DNA of 64,000 bases from Perognathus longimembris pacificus (GCF_023159225.1 NC_063170.1:59875708-59939707), one strand, 5' to 3'. Positions 10,346 to 22,569 are shown, counted from the stretch's first letter. A program made the numbers and translations. Notes: a model not told the origin generated them from the sequence alone.

Positions 10346-11580
10346 CTTTATCAAGATCAAAAATAATATGTTCTTTGCATAGGCTAAGATGGATGTTAAG
10401 ATTTACAGGCCTCAATCTCCACAAATAGTGGAAAATGAGATGATAATGGATGGTCATACATTTTTATCTCATAGCGCTGAAGGACAATCTGGATGTGCCT
10501 ATGACTTCCTCAATATTTTAACTGTAATCAAATAAAGCCAGTGCATATAGTTAAAACAGAACCCACAAGTTAGAATACAGAGCCTGAACAGTCTAATGAT
10601 ATATGCTCTATCTGACTTTGCCCAAGAGACTCGTGCTTTCCACTGCACCATTGCCTCCGGAGAGTCAATCATTCACAAACTCACTGCTTCTCCACGGTGA
10701 TTTTAATGGAAGCATGCAATGTTCTTTCCAAGAACTGTGTAATTTTCTGAATAAGTCAAGCGATGAGCTGCACTTCAAAGAACCTGGTTTTAAGACAGTA
10801 TGCTAATACTGAATTGAATTTTCTTGGTCCATTTTTACAGGTTTATTTTTCAAAAAGACAGGAAAAGCAGCTTTCAAGTCTACAGAGAGAACATAGCAAC
10901 AAACAAAATCAATCATTATGCTTTATGTTACAGGTGATCTGATTAAGCTCATCTGATCAGGAGCAAGGTAACAACTCAATTGGCATTTTATTATTGTCCC
11001 TCTCTAATTTAAATGCCCCTGGAATAGGGTGAGATCCAGCCTTCCTTGAAATGACAAAGTTGGAAAGGAAAGAAAGTAGTTAAAACACACTGGTAACTAA
11101 GCCAATTTTCATTTGCCCACTTAATTAAAAACACTTTTTTTCTCTGTTGTGTATGAAATCCAGAAAGTTACTTTTCTGGGCTTAAGTTTCTTCAGTTGTA
11201 AAAGTTCAAATAACCTCTCAGGATTGTTTTGAGTATTACAAATTGGGAAAAAAGACATGCAAAACAGAAAGTGCTGATGTAAATACATAAATACCCTAAG
11301 ATTGACAGTCAAATGTTCGAGGCTTAGTGCTATATTTGCACTTTCAGTCAAGTCTCAATTTAAGTATTAACTCTGAAAAAAATATGATTATAAGCCCCCC
11401 CCACCACGTCACATTTGTAGAATGACTAAATGTACAATATACTGGAATAACCACATAACCAAATGTATATTGTTTACAGTACATACCGTGACAGGACCTG
11501 CCACATAATAAATTCACTCATCGAAACCATACTACACCTACAGAGACATATTTTCATCTGAATTAAATGTTCTAATTATC
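10346..11580. other. Unique intronic block, no repeat recognised
   Basis: Over 1.2 kb without a recognisable SINE or LINE, unusual for this intron. A 67-codon open frame at 10603-10806 resembles nothing I know and lacks supporting signals. It could be a conserved non-coding element, but this is untested. Confidence 0.5.
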
Positions 11581-11590
11581 AAACGTACAC

Positions 11591-11794
11591 TTTTTTTTTT
11601 TTGGCCAGTCCTGGGCCTTGGACTCAGGGCCTGAGCACTGTCCCTGGCTTCTTTTGGTTCAAGGCTAGCACTCTGTCACCTGAGCCACAGCGCCGCTTCT
11701 GGCCGTTTTCTGTATATGTGGTGCTGGGGAATCGAACCTAGGGCCTCGTGTATCCGAGGCAGGCACTCTTGCCACTAGGCTATATCCCCAGCCC
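11591..11794 (-). repeat. ID-headed dimeric SINE with 10-bp target duplication
   Basis: aaacgtacac occurs at 11581-11590 and 11795-11804, exactly flanking the element. The head contains the same young-subfamily sequence (gcctcgtgtatccgaggcagg) as the copy at 33463. Confidence 0.95.
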
Positions 11795-12032
11795 AAACGT
11801 ACACATTTTGAAGACTTATGAAAAACATCTCAAACTTTTTAAATGGACAGAACATTTTGACCATAATCAACTACACAGAGTCAAAGAAATTTCTCTCAGT
11901 TCTTTTTATTTTCTTCCTATAGCTACTAGAAATTTTCAAATTATATGTACACCATATACAATTTTGAACAGCACTGACTTAAGTACATCATATAGAGTAT
12001 TTTGTAATACAAAGAACAAAATTAATTAATTT

Positions 12033-12231
12033 AGTGCCAGGACTGGCTGGGGCTTGACCTTAAGAGTCTTGTGCTCTACCACTTGAGCCACACTGCCACT
12101 TTCAGGTTTTTGCTGGCTAATTGAAGATGAGTGTCTGGGATGTATCTGCCCTTGCTGGTTAGGTCCAGTGACCAGATCTCTGCCTCCTGCGTAGCTAGGA
12201 TTACTGGAGGCATGAGCCATCAGCACCTAGC
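12033..12231 (-). repeat. Geo-type SINE
   Basis: gtgctctaccacttgagccac in the right half and tagctaggattactggaggcatgag in the head. Moderately diverged. Confidence 0.82.
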
Positions 12232-12489
12232 AAAAGCAACTTTAAATTAACAAACACTACATGCTTCAGAAAGTACATTTAGATTAACTTCCCAATCTTA
12301 ACAGCTGTTTTCAATCTTAGTGCAACCAATAAAAACAAAATTAAGTCTTAATGTAAAAACATGGTTCCACTATAATTTTCTTAAAACTCTGTCATGACAT
12401 TAACAGATATATTACAGAAATTAGTAAATATTTTGATCAGACATTCCATTTAGGTATGTATATTAGTTTGGATAGTATGAAATGAAGTA

Positions 12490-13760
12490 GAATCTCATGA
12501 TTTTGCAACTTTTATTTTTTATTACTATATTACAAATGTTTCCCCCATCATTCCATAGTGAACATTTATCTTACTTTGAAGTAATTATAAACCCAGAAAT
12601 GTGGAAAAATAGTACAGAGGTGCCATATAGTCTTCATCTAGTTTCTTTGCAAGATGTACCTTCTTGATTACAGTACAATGCCAAAGCCAGAAAACTGATA
12701 TTGGAATAACATACGTACATGTATGTAATTCTTTGCCAATTTTTGTGCTCTACAATTATAAAAATTGATTTTTACAATTATTTTTTACTAACAATGTAGA
12801 TATGAGGTACAGTAACTTGATGTTTATATACAATGTGCATGATCAACTCTAGTATTCCAATTACTTCAAATATTTCTTTGTGATAGTTGAAGAAATGGAA
12901 ATACTTGAAAAGATTCAAGTACTACTTTTTGGGTACTTGCGCCAGTCCTGAGGCTTGAACTCAGGGCCTGGGCACTATCCCTGAGCTTTTGTGTTCAAGG
13001 CTAGTGCACTACCACTTTGAGTCCCAGTGCCATTTCCATGTGCCTTTTTCTTTTTGGTAGTAAACTGAAGAGTCTCACAGATTTTCTTGCCTGAGCTGGC
13101 TTTGAACCATGATCCTCACAATCACAACCTCCTGAGTAGCTAGGATGACAGGTGTGAGCCATCAGCACTCAGCCCCAAGTACAATTTTTAAAATAAACAA
13201 AAATTAAACTATTACCACTCTACTGTGCTAGAGACCAGTAGAATTTACTTCTCCCTAACTTTATTTTGGTACTTGTTACAACCTCAATGCCCCCCATACC
13301 ATTTCATCAAACATGTAGACTCATATATCTATAACCACAATCAAGCTGTAGATCTACTTCATTACCACAAGGATCTCTCTTGTTATCCTTTATATTCATG
13401 CCCATCTTTCTCTCTCCACTAGTGCCAACCTGACAACCACTAATCGTTCTCTATCTCTATAATGGTTATTTCAAGAATGTTAATGGCATCCTACAGTACC
13501 CAATATCTAAAGATTGGCTTTTTTGCTCAGCATTTGTCTTAAATCCATCCAAGTTATTAGAAGTACCAATACTTCGTTTCTTTTTATAGTTCATTACTAT
13601 TGCTCATTACTATTCTACCATACATCATTTGGATTATTTCCAGCATGGGGGTTATTGACAAATAAAACTGTGGACAGCTTTTGTATAAGCATAAGCTTTC
13701 AATTCTTTGGGATTAAAATAAACATCCAGGAATGCATCTGCTAAGTAATATGTAAGTATA
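12490..13760 (-). mobile_element. Old LINE-1 3' region, split by a SINE
   Basis: Antisense L1 3' sequence can be followed on both sides of the SINE at 12929-13174. The left part includes aatgccaaagccagaaaactgatattgg. The right part includes ccacaatcaagctgtagatc, acaaccactaatcgttctc and atccatccaagttattag. The order matches an ancient mammalian L1 read in reverse, so it is one element interrupted later. Confidence 0.75.
12929..13174 (-). repeat. Geo-type SINE inserted in L1
   Basis: Full-length minus-strand copy with caagtac on both sides (from 12916 and from 13176) as a short target duplication. The SINE is younger than the L1 it splits. Confidence 0.88.
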
Positions 13761-13765
13761 TGCTT

Positions 13766-13952
13766 CAAGGCTAACACTCTACCACTCAAGCTACAGATCC
13801 ACTTTTCAGCTTTTTTTTTTTTTTTTTGGTAGTTAACTGGAAGATAAGAGTCTCACAGACTGTCCTGTACAGGCTGGCTCTGACCAGTGATCTTCATATC
13901 TCAGCTTTCTGAGTAGCTAGGATTACAGGTATGAGCCACCAGGGCCTGGCAG
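13766..13952 (-). repeat. Geo-type SINE
   Basis: caaggctaacactctaccactcaag, a T16 stretch inside the linker, then tagctaggattacaggtatgagcc. Confidence 0.85.
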
Positions 13953-13974
13953 AAATGTAGTTTTATATCCTCAC

Positions 13975-14230
13975 CAACAACAACATACTGCTTTTCTTTC
14001 CTGCCATCCCTGAAATCACAGGCAGGTTCCATCAACCACTACATCCAACTCCCCCATAGTGGAGATGAGAGTCTCAGATTTGTTTCTGCCCAGGCTTGAC
14101 ATGCACCTCAATCTTCCCAATCTCAGGCTCACAGGTGTGTATGGGTTGCCAAGAGGTCTCCAGGGATTTGCTCCAAGGACTGGCCTCAAACCTCAAACCT
14201 CCCATTTTCAGCCTCCCAGATTGATCAAGT
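13975..14230. other. Strongly diverged B1-like sequence
   Basis: Patches such as ggagatgagagtctcag, ctgcccaggcttgac and tttcagcctccc suggest decayed SINE sequence in minus orientation, but limits cannot be set. Confidence 0.35.
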
Positions 14231-14445
14231 ATTTTTAACAGCTGCAATCAGGAGACTGGTTCTTGCAATACTTCCATTGATTTCCTTAGTCTAAATGCTA
14301 TCCTCCTCATGACTTACAAGCCAGTAAGTTTTATGTATTTTAAGGGAGCTTGAGTTAGATTGCTGCTTCTTACATTTACTACTCTGGTAGCACTTACAGG
14401 CTATCAAACAATGTTTGGTTTTATAGAAGAATTAAAAGATAACAT

Positions 14446-14641
14446 ATGGGCTGGGAATATGCTTGCCTCATATACATGAAGCACTGAGTTCAATTCCTCA
14501 GCACCACATATATAGAAAAAGCCAGAAGGGGCGCTGTGACTCAAGTGGTAAAGTGCTAGCCTTGAGGGAAAAAAAAGGCAGGGACTGTGCTCAGGCCCTG
14601 AGTTCAAGTCCTCAAGACTGGCAAAAACAAAACAAAACAAA
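14446..14641 (+). repeat. ID-headed dimeric SINE
   Basis: gctgggaatatgcttgcctcatatac is a head with a short deletion. The tail is (AAAAC)n. Confidence 0.87.
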
Positions 14642-14837
14642 ATCTGTGATATTTGAACTATTCTTAGAAAGCATCATCAAATTTGTTTTTCCCATGACTA
14701 ATCATTCACTCTGTTGTAAGATCAAATATGTCAGCATCTCACATCATCTTTAATTTCCTGTCCTTTCCAAAGGCCATCAAAGTTTCATATGAATTTGTAT
14801 TGTTAGTGCTCTTAAACTGTAGAGAAAAATACTTTGG

Positions 14838-14969
14838 CTCACAGCTAGCACTCTACCTCTTGAGCCACAGCACTTTTTCTGTTTATGTGGTGCTCAGGAA
14901 TCGAACCCAGGGCTTCCATGCATGCAAAGCAAGCACTCTACCACTAACCAAACCATATTCCCAGCCCCT
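14838..14969 (-). repeat. ID-headed SINE, 3'-truncated
   Basis: agctagcactctacctcttgagcc to accatattcccagccc. Part of the right half is missing. Confidence 0.8.
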
Positions 14970-15594
14970 CCACGGGACAATTTAAAACTCACAAAGGGAG
15001 GAAAGGAGGAGAGGAAGTAATATTTACTCCTTAAAACAAAAATTTTACTAGACTCACCTTGTGATTTCAACCATTCATTATCTGAGTAACAGTATAGTCA
15101 TATTTGCTTTTCCTGAAAATTCATTTCTGCCATCACAGTATGTGTCAGTCACTTCATGGGAATGAAGAGTTGAATGAAGTGAATGAGTAAGACTTCAATC
15201 TAATAACGTCATTCCAAAGAATAGTAATGTACAGTGTACAAAATACAACCATCAAATGTACAAAGTGCCAACTACCAAGTTAGAGGTAAGTTGGCTTGGC
15301 AGTATAGACAGCCTAACATTTCCAACAAACCTCAATGTTTTCCAACTGTTTATAAGCTGCCTTAGGTGCCAGTTTACAACACTCTAGACTCTAGTTCCTT
15401 ATCACAGTTCATTTCACTTCTAAGAGCTGTGTTGTACCATATGAGCAACCCCCTTGTGTCACCATTAGCCTTTCCAAAGTGACATCTGTATGCTGAAACC
15501 ACCAAGTGGTCACCCAAAAGATAGGAATAATTACAGTTCACGTTATTAGGCTAAGTACACCAAAGCTCTGAAGCCCAAAAGTACTCCCGAAACT
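14970..15594. other. Unique intronic sequence
   Basis: No recognised gene or repeat. Base composition is similar to the rest of the intron. Confidence 0.45.
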
Positions 15595-15823
15595 ATGCCA
15601 GTCCTGGAGTTTGAACTCAGGGGGCTGGGTACTATCCCTTACCTTTTCACTCAAGGCTGGCACTTGACCACTTGAACCACAGTTCCACCTGTGGCTTTGT
15701 GGTGATTAATTGGAGGTAACTTTTCTTAACTTTTCTGCCCAGGCTGGTTTGAACAGCAATCCTCAAATCTCAGCTACCTGAGTAGCTAGAATTACAGGTG
15801 TGAGCCACAGACACCTGGCTTCA
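15595..15823 (-). repeat. Geo-type SINE
   Basis: tgccagtcctggagtttgaactcagg to tacaggtgtgagccacagacacctggc. Confidence 0.88.
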
Positions 15824-16004
15824 GGAACTTTTTAAATGCATTGCTTTACAGTCTTCAAGGCCATTATACTGGTTTAAGTTCCCCAAAAAACAGGAATACT
15901 ACTTTTAAGGGCATACTTCACAGAGACAACTTTGGCCTAATCCAGAAACATTAAACACACAGAATGAACACTTTTAATATTTGAAGGGACATTTACTACA
16001 ACTA

Positions 16005-16128
16005 AAAAAAAAAAAAAATGGGGCTCAAAGTGGTGGAGCGGAAGGCTTGAAGTGAAAATGTTCAAGGACAGGGCCCAGGCCCTGAGTTCAAGCCCCATGA
16101 CTGACAAGGAAAAACAAAAACAAAAAAA
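16005..16128 (+). repeat. SINE right half after an A-run
   Basis: A run of A at 16004-16018 precedes ggggctcaaagtggtggagcgg, and the unit ends ctgagttcaagccccatgac. Confidence 0.75.
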
Positions 16129-16137
16129 TTTTTAAAA

Positions 16138-16216
16138 ATGGAGTTAGAATGTAGCACAGTAGTAATAATGCTTGCCTAGCATGCGTGAGACCTTGAATCC
16201 AATCCCCAACACCAGA
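16138..16216 (+). repeat. ID-like SINE monomer
   Basis: tagtaataatgcttgcctagcatgcgtgagacc followed by gaatccaatccccaacacc. A single tRNA-Ala-like unit without a right half. Confidence 0.7.
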
Positions 16217-16395
16217 ACTCTTAACTGGAATTCCTTCTCCCCAATTTCACCAAGTTTATATATAATTATATCTAATGAACTCACTCCTACCAAGTACCAG
16301 ACTGTAACAAACAAAGGAAAACCAAGCTAAGAAGAAATCCTCAAAAAAAGTCACAACATAACAAATGTAGAATGGAAATCAAGCTCAAGTATAGC

Positions 16396-16630
16396 TTAAG
16401 CAGGTGCTAGTGACTCACCTACATAAACCTAGCTACGCAGGCGGCTGAGATCTGAGGATTGCAGGTCAAAGCCAGCCTGGGCAGGAAAGCCCATGAGATT
16501 CTACCAAAAGGCCAGAAGTGCCAGTGGTAGAGCACTAGCTCAAGTACAATTCAAAATAAACAAAAACCTCAGGGACAGGACCCAGGCTGTGAAGAATTCA
16601 AGCCCCAGGACTGGCACCAGAAAAAAATGA
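16396..16630 (+). repeat. Geo-type SINE
   Basis: aggtgctagtgactcacctacataaacctagc in the head and gtgccagtggtagagcactag in a partly deleted right half. Confidence 0.83.
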
Positions 16631-16639
16631 AAGCCAGCC

Positions 16640-17090
16640 AGGATTAAAAAAAAAAGGAAAGGCGTTTCAAAAGAGAACAGAGAGGAAGAGCTTGTGAAGG
16701 TATGACAGTGAAACATCATGGTCCACACTGAGTAAATACCAGGCAGTGTAGTGCAAACCACATTATGTGTAGAGAGCTGAGTCTTAGCAGGCTGCTTCTA
16801 GAAAGTCTAAAGATAGGTACAGGAAAGGACTAAATCACAAACTCCTTGTGATACTCAGGATTTGGATTTCACCCTAAAGGCAATGAGAATCAGGGCAAAA
16901 CTTTAACCAGGAATGGAAGTGATGTTTGGTATTTTTAAACATTCTCACAGATGAATTCAGCTTTTCAATCTGTGGGATTTGAACTGCCTTTAAGCTATCC
17001 AGGTGGAAAAGCCCAAGAAGCAGATGGATTTGTTTGTCCTGTGCACCCATGCATGGGAGATGATGATGGGAGAAGTTTGAGTGTGGTTGG
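16640..17090. other. Unique intronic sequence
   Basis: No recognised repeat or gene signal. Confidence 0.4.
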
Positions 17091-17092
17091 TG

Positions 17093-17166
17093 TGGGGAGG
17101 ATATAGCTTAGTACTGGAGCACTTCCTAAGTCTGTATGAGGCCCTAAATTCGCAACACCTCAGGAA
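17093..17166 (+). repeat. ID-like SINE monomer
   Basis: ggggaggatatagcttagtactggagc with a degenerate B-box (aaattcgcaacacc). Confidence 0.6.
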
Positions 17167-17220
17167 AAAAACAGCGAACAGTCGACACCACTTGAAGACA
17201 GGGAACAGTTTAAATGGTGA

Positions 17221-17325
17221 AGGAGCCAAGCATATATAATCCCAGAATCAGGAAGATTAAAGAGGTTGAGGCAGAACCTATGTAAATCAGCTACAGAGAA
17301 CCTATCTCAAAAATAAGGGGCAGGG
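17221..17325 (+). repeat. B1-like SINE, diverged
   Basis: gagccaagcatatataatccc, then ggttgaggcagaacc, then cctatctcaaaaata follows the B1 layout. Confidence 0.6.
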
Positions 17326-17779
17326 GCAGCAGAGAAGTAACAGAACCACTAACTTACATCCGAAAATCATAAAGGCAAAGTTTTTGTCAAATTCAGTAAT
17401 GGCTTCCAAGAGTAGTCTCCAACCTCCTTCACAATGCAATTACAGTCTCAGTCTCTCTTCCTTTATTCTATGCTCACTATAACCTTCCCATCACTGGGTA
17501 TCTTTATACGCTATAGTCTTTTCAAAAAGGTAAGTTCCTCAAAAGCACAAGCTTCCTACTTATGACTAACCAACACTATTGATGCGAGGCAAAAATTAGA
17601 TGTCTAAATAGTCTCACATACAGGTTCAATTCTTCTCACATAGTGACTGTGGACTTGCGCCCCAGGGTATGGTGGGGGAGGAGGAGGTGAGGGGGGAGGG
17701 GCAAACACAGATTACACATTACACTGGTGATGAAAATGAAGAGCAGTCCCGTCTATTTTTAAGGGTCTGCATGCAAAGT
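17326..17779. other. Unique intronic sequence
   Basis: Contains a purine-rich patch, gggggaggaggaggtgaggg, at about 17672-17699. Otherwise featureless. Confidence 0.4.
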
Positions 17780-18020
17780 AGTCTTAGAATAAAACAGCAC
17801 TAGTAAAATAAAGAACTACACATAATGCCATGGATGAACTTCACCAACATAAAAATGAGTTAAAGAACCCAGAAGTGTATATCCCATATGATTCTATCGT
17901 AAAGAAGCAACACTCTACTGCCAGAAGTCAGCATAGGAGTAACAACAGAGGGCAGTGTACAAAAAGCTCCTGGAAATAGTCTCTGAATCTGATCAAGAAT
18001 CCAGGTGCCAGTTACAAAGT
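17780..18020 (+). mobile_element. Old LINE-1 3' fragment
   Basis: ccatggatgaacttcaccaac, then aaagaacccagaag, then ccatatgattctatcg matches the sense 3' end of ancient L1. Confidence 0.6.
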
Positions 18021-18522
18021 GGGTTCACTTGTCAAAGTTCATCAAAGTCTTCAAACTGATTTGTGTATTACTCTTTAATGGTCCAAACTTAAACTGAATA
18101 GGTAAACAAGTACTACTTTGGGAAGTATTAAAAGAAAAGGCACTGGTAATGGGGCAGAAGAGAAAAAAATGCAGGTCAAGAAGACAAAATGTATTTGGCT
18201 CAATCATGACCAACTAAAGTACTGAGAACTGAATTAGTTTTGTGTTTTTTAACAAACTACAGCTACTTGAGGAATATATATAGATATATATACACACACA
18301 CATCTATTCTGGAGCACCTACAGAAAAGCACAATAAACTATGCTATGTAAATATTACAGAAGTGAAGCCATTCAAGACCTTCCATCCTATTAACTAGATA
18401 TTTAGTTTATAACACACAACTAAGAAAAGTTAGTATCTTGACCATGAAGGCTACAACTAAGAAAATAAACCTACAGAAGAAATCATCCCCTGGCTCAAAA
18501 GCAAGCAACATTACTGTTTTCT
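18021..18522. other. Unique intronic sequence with an (AT)/(CA) patch
   Basis: The patch atatatatagatatatatacacacacac lies at 18275-18302. Nothing else recognised. Confidence 0.45.
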
Positions 18523-18762
18523 TTTGTTGTTGTTGCTATAGCGGTGGGGCTTAAACTAGGGGGCTGGACACTGTTCCTGAGCTCTTCAGCCCAAGACTAG
18601 CACCCTACCACTTGAGCCACAGCACCACTTCCAGTTTTCTGGTGGTTAATTGGAGGTAGGAGTCTTTCCTGCCCTGCCCAAGCTGACTTTGAACAGCGAT
18701 CCTCAGATCTCATCCTCCTGAGTAGCTAGGATTACAGGTTGAGCCACCAGCACCCAGCTAGC
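18523..18762 (-). repeat. Geo-type SINE
   Basis: ggtggggcttaaactagggggctgg at the right-half end. The head reads tagctaggattacaggttgagccacc. Confidence 0.87.
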
Positions 18763-18879
18763 ATTACTGTTTTCTAAGAAGGCAAATGCCCATTTCAAGC
18801 AATGACTATAAAGCAGTTATCTGTCGAGTTCTCATGTCTTTGTAGTTCTCCTCACTTCATTAGCTGAAATTATCTAATT

Positions 18880-19040
18880 TTTCTGTTAGTTTTTCTTCTC
18901 CTACATGGTTATTTCACGCTCCATGAGAACAGGACTTTGCCTGTCTTTACACAACTGCACACCTAGCGCCTAGTTGGTGCTGCATATACACCCAGAGCCT
19001 CCAGCAATGTGCTTAATAAATTTGTATTAAGTCAAATTTA
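18880..19040 (+). mobile_element. LINE-2 3' end
   Basis: ctccatgagaacaggactttgcctgtc, then cacacctagcgcctagttggtgctgc, then cttaataaatttgtatt is the typical order of an L2 3' terminus. Confidence 0.7.
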
Positions 19041-19121
19041 CATGTGAGATTAAGTCAGTACTAATAAATCAGCAAGTAAGATGCAACAGAAAATACAAAT
19101 TAATCTATCCACCTACCTGCC

Positions 19122-19367
19122 TATTTTTTTGTGTGCCAATACTGAGGCGTGAACTCAAGGCCTATAGCACTGCCACTTGGCTTTTTGGCTCAAAGCTGGT
19201 GCTCCATGTGGATCACTTAAACCATACCTCCACTTTTTTCAGGATAATTGGAGCTAAAAGTCTCATGGACTTTTCTGCCCAGGCTGGCTTCAAACAGGGA
19301 CCCAATGATTCTCAGATGTCAGTCTCTTGAGTAGCTAGCATTGAGTGTTAGCACCTGGCGCCCAGCC
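19122..19367 (-). repeat. Geo-type SINE, diverged
   Basis: gccaatactgaggcgtgaactcaagg to gtgttagcacctggcgcccagcc. Confidence 0.82.
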
Positions 19368-19651
19368 AAAACAAATTATTATTCCATTCCTAGGTAAGAA
19401 TATTTAAAACTGTGCCAGCTTTTATACTAGCTTTGAGGTTTTAAGATTTGATAAAGGTTTAATGATTTGGAAGACAGTGGTAATTTTCTGATGTATTTTA
19501 TGAAAGACAAACGCAAACAAAAGCAATGTGACTCAAAGCACAAAACCACAGTGGTTATGTTCCCAGGAAACATGGGTAGTACAGTTGGCTCTGTTCCAGT
19601 ATAGGTACCGTGTGGTCTTTCTGGGAGATTTTCTATCTAAAAAGGATCACT

Positions 19652-19890
19652 AGCAGCCAGTGCCAGTGGCTCATGCCTGTAATCCTAGCTACTCAGAAGG
19701 CTGAGAGCTGAGGATCACGGCTCAAAGCCAGCCCAATTCAAAGCCAGCCCAGGCAGCAAAGTCTGTGAGACACTTATTTCCAATTAGAAAACCAGAAGCA
19801 GCTCAAGTGTTGGAGCGCTAGCCTTGAGTTGAAGAGCTCAAGTGACAGCGCCCAGGCCCAGAGTTCAAGCCCCACGATGGACCAAAAAAA
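19652..19890 (+). repeat. Geo-type SINE with small internal duplication
   Basis: caaagccagccca occurs twice in the linker (near 19724 and 19740), an internal tandem duplication. The right half is otherwise normal. Confidence 0.87.
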
Positions 19891-20241
19891 ACAAGATCAC
19901 CAGCAGACATCACAGCTATGTTCTATTTTTCCACAAAACTTCAACAGTACTTCATGACTTTTCAAGAGATTTGAGTTGTCAGAGTATCAAACTTGAGGGG
20001 ATGTCCAAAGTTATAACTGTAAACAACTGGGGACTTTTCCATCAAAGAACATGTTTTACACATAAAGCAGCTACTTCTTCAACTCTTCCAATTCAGTATC
20101 CTGCATACCCAACTCTGGTAAACCTCGTTATTTTTACACAACTGTAATAAACAACTAATCTTCTACTTGTCTATAGAAGCTCTAAAGCCAGTAAATTTTT
20201 GAGAAGGAAAATAGACAACCAGGGTTTAAATAAAACAAGAT

Positions 20242-20480
20242 CTCATCCAGGCATCAGTGGCTAATATTGATAATCCTAGCCACTAGGAGAGTAACATCCA
20301 GGGGCTCTTGGTTCAAAGCCAACCCAGGCAGAAAAGTCATCAAGACTCTTCTCCAAATAACCAGCAAAAAGCTTGATTGGATACTAAAGGCGTGGCTCAA
20401 GAGGTAGTAAAACACTAACCCTGAGAGCAAGAAAGCTAAACCACAGCACAAGGCCCTGAGTTCAAGCTGCAGTATCAAAG
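20242..20480 (+). repeat. Geo-type SINE, diverged
   Basis: catcagtggctaatattgataatcctagcc and ggcgtggctcaagaggtagtaaaac. Confidence 0.78.
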
Positions 20481-20592
20481 CTGGCTTTCTGCCACTTGAA
20501 CCACACCTCTCTCTCCTTCCAGCTTTTTACTGATTAACGGAACTTTCCTACCCAGGCTAGCATTACAGGTGTGAGCCACCAGTGTCCAGTAG
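20481..20592 (-). repeat. Geo-type SINE fragment, head to head with the previous copy
   Basis: ctttctgccacttgaaccacacc to attacaggtgtgagccaccagtg in reverse orientation, immediately after a plus-strand copy. The pair can form an inverted repeat. Confidence 0.72.
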
Positions 20593-20602
20593 TAAATTTC
20601 TT

Positions 20603-20815
20603 TGTATGCTGGTCCTGGGGCCTGGAGGTTTTTTTGCTCAAGGCTAGTGCTCTACCACTTAAGCCACACAGCTCTACTTCTGGCTTTCTGCTGGCTAATG
20701 AGAAATAGTCTTATGTACATTTTTGCCAGGGCTGGCTTTGAACCATAATCTTCAGATCTCAGCCTCTTGAGTAGTTACAGGATTACAGATGTGAGCAAAC
20801 AACACCCAGTAATTT
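20603..20815 (-). repeat. Geo-type SINE
   Basis: gctcaaggctagtgctctaccacttaagcc to attacagatgtgagcaaac. Confidence 0.83.
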
Positions 20816-21372
20816 TTATAACACAGCACTCAGGAATTATAATGAGCACAAAAGTAAGACATGTTTATTGCCAGATCTAGGAAGTTACTCTGCCCAATAC
20901 CTGAGAAATTCAGCAGAAGTGTTAGGTTATCTCCTGCAATTTGTAGGCTTTTTCCCCCCAACTTCTTTTAAAAGCTAATACTCTCTTCTTGAGACTGGCA
21001 GAATGGAATGAGAAACACTTCTTTACCCATCAGAGAGGCTGGGTTTCCCCCCTCCCCTCACTTGCCAGCGCACACACATCACACACATCCAAAAGCTCCT
21101 TATCTTCCACCTTGCAAGGATTAGCACACCAGAGTAGTAAGAAGCATCTTTCCCAGTTGTCCATAGACACTCCACAAAAGGACTTTACAGTATCATCAAA
21201 GAATGGGAGTAAAAACGACGATAACAATGTTCTAAAACCCGGATTGTGGTAATAGATGCACTCTAAAATAACAATAAACCACATTTAAAATAATAACCAA
21301 CAAGGGCTAATGATTGGCATAGTATAAAGAAAATCATACAGAAGGAAAGAGGATTATATGGAAGAACCAGAG
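20816..21372. other. Unique intronic sequence
   Basis: No recognised repeat or gene. The open frames on both strands around 21000-21280 overlap each other and have no supporting features. Confidence 0.4.
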
Positions 21373-21485
21373 AAAGCCAGGTATGGTGCTGCATGCCCCT
21401 TAATTGCTACTCTGGGGAGGTGGAAACAGGAAGATCATCAATTTAAGGCCAGCCTGGGCTATATAGGAAGATTTTGTCTCCAGTC
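21373..21485 (+). repeat. B1 SINE
   Basis: agccaggtatggtgctgcatgcccc, then ggccagcctgggctatatagg, the classic B1 order, ending ttttgtctcc. Confidence 0.8.
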
Positions 21486-21889
21486 TTCCCCCAAAGAAGT
21501 CCCCTAACACCCATTTCATTTCAGTATTACATCTAAAATGTAGATTTCTAGTGGCCCCAGACTTCCAAGTAGACTCCTTCCCTTTAACATACTCCTTACA
21601 GCTTTCTGACCTTCCTTTTTGCTCTCTGTTACTCCAAAAAGAAATGGAGTTCTCATCCAAAACCACCTCCTTGATTCCACCTGCAGAATTTAAAATACCA
21701 TGCATGTGTCAATAGTAGTAAAAAACTGGCAGGTGATTTCAAAGAAATCAATTTTCCTTATCAGATGAAATGGAAGGAGGGACTCTATTCTAATAAGAGT
21801 CCTCAAAGTAGCAAACTGCTGGGTCTTACTCTTTGTATTATACTGCCTGTTAGGGGCTTTATAACTTGGTTATATTAACATCCATTTTG

Positions 21890-22128
21890 TTTATGTGCCA
21901 ATCCCAGGACCTGAACTCAGCAACACCTGTACATTGTCCCTTAGCTGTTTTGCTCAAGGCTGACATGCTCTACTACTTGAACCACACCACCACTTCCTGT
22001 TTTTTGGTGGTTAACTGGAGATAAATCTTACAGACTTTCCTTCCTGGGCTGGCTTAGAACAGTGATCCTCAGATCTCAGCCTCCTAAGTAGATACAGAAT
22101 TATAGGCATGAGCCATTGGCACCTAGCT
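21890..22128 (-). repeat. Geo-type SINE
   Basis: gccaatcccaggacctgaactcagc to ataggcatgagccattggcacc. Confidence 0.86.
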
Positions 22129-22495
22129 TAACAGACTTTCAACACTCCCTCTCTCCTCCCCTGGCCCGATAACTTTCATAACCCAGGAAATCAACACATC
22201 ATCTTTGGATGGACAGCAAGCTATAAACAAAAGGCAAAGACAGGTGATATGTGTCCTACTGGACCACCACTGCACTTCAAAGCTGTTTTCCTGAGTTGCT
22301 GGTTGATGATGTAACAATAAAGAAAAAAATGATAAACGCAGAATAATCACCGGCTAACAAATAAGCTGAAGCTGTTAAAATATGAAATCCCCAACTCAGA
22401 AGCAGCAAAACACCCGACTCCAGGACACAAAGTCAACAGATAGTGCTAAAGTCACTAGCTTTTGCCTATTCTCCAGCACCCAAATGGCAACAACC

Positions 22496-22568
22496 ACTTT
22501 GGAGTTGTAGCTTAGTGGCAAAATTCTTGCTTAGCACACCTATGGCCCTGGACTAATGCCCAACATTA
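22496..22568 (+). repeat. ID-like SINE monomer
   Basis: ttggagttgtagcttagtggcaaaattcttgcttagc, with a weak B-box. Confidence 0.65.
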
Positions 22569-22569
22569 A

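Noticed and set aside
10603..10806. 67-codon frame in the repeat-free block
   Set aside because: Length is within chance expectation and the translation resembles no family I know. Kept only as part of a possible conserved non-coding block.
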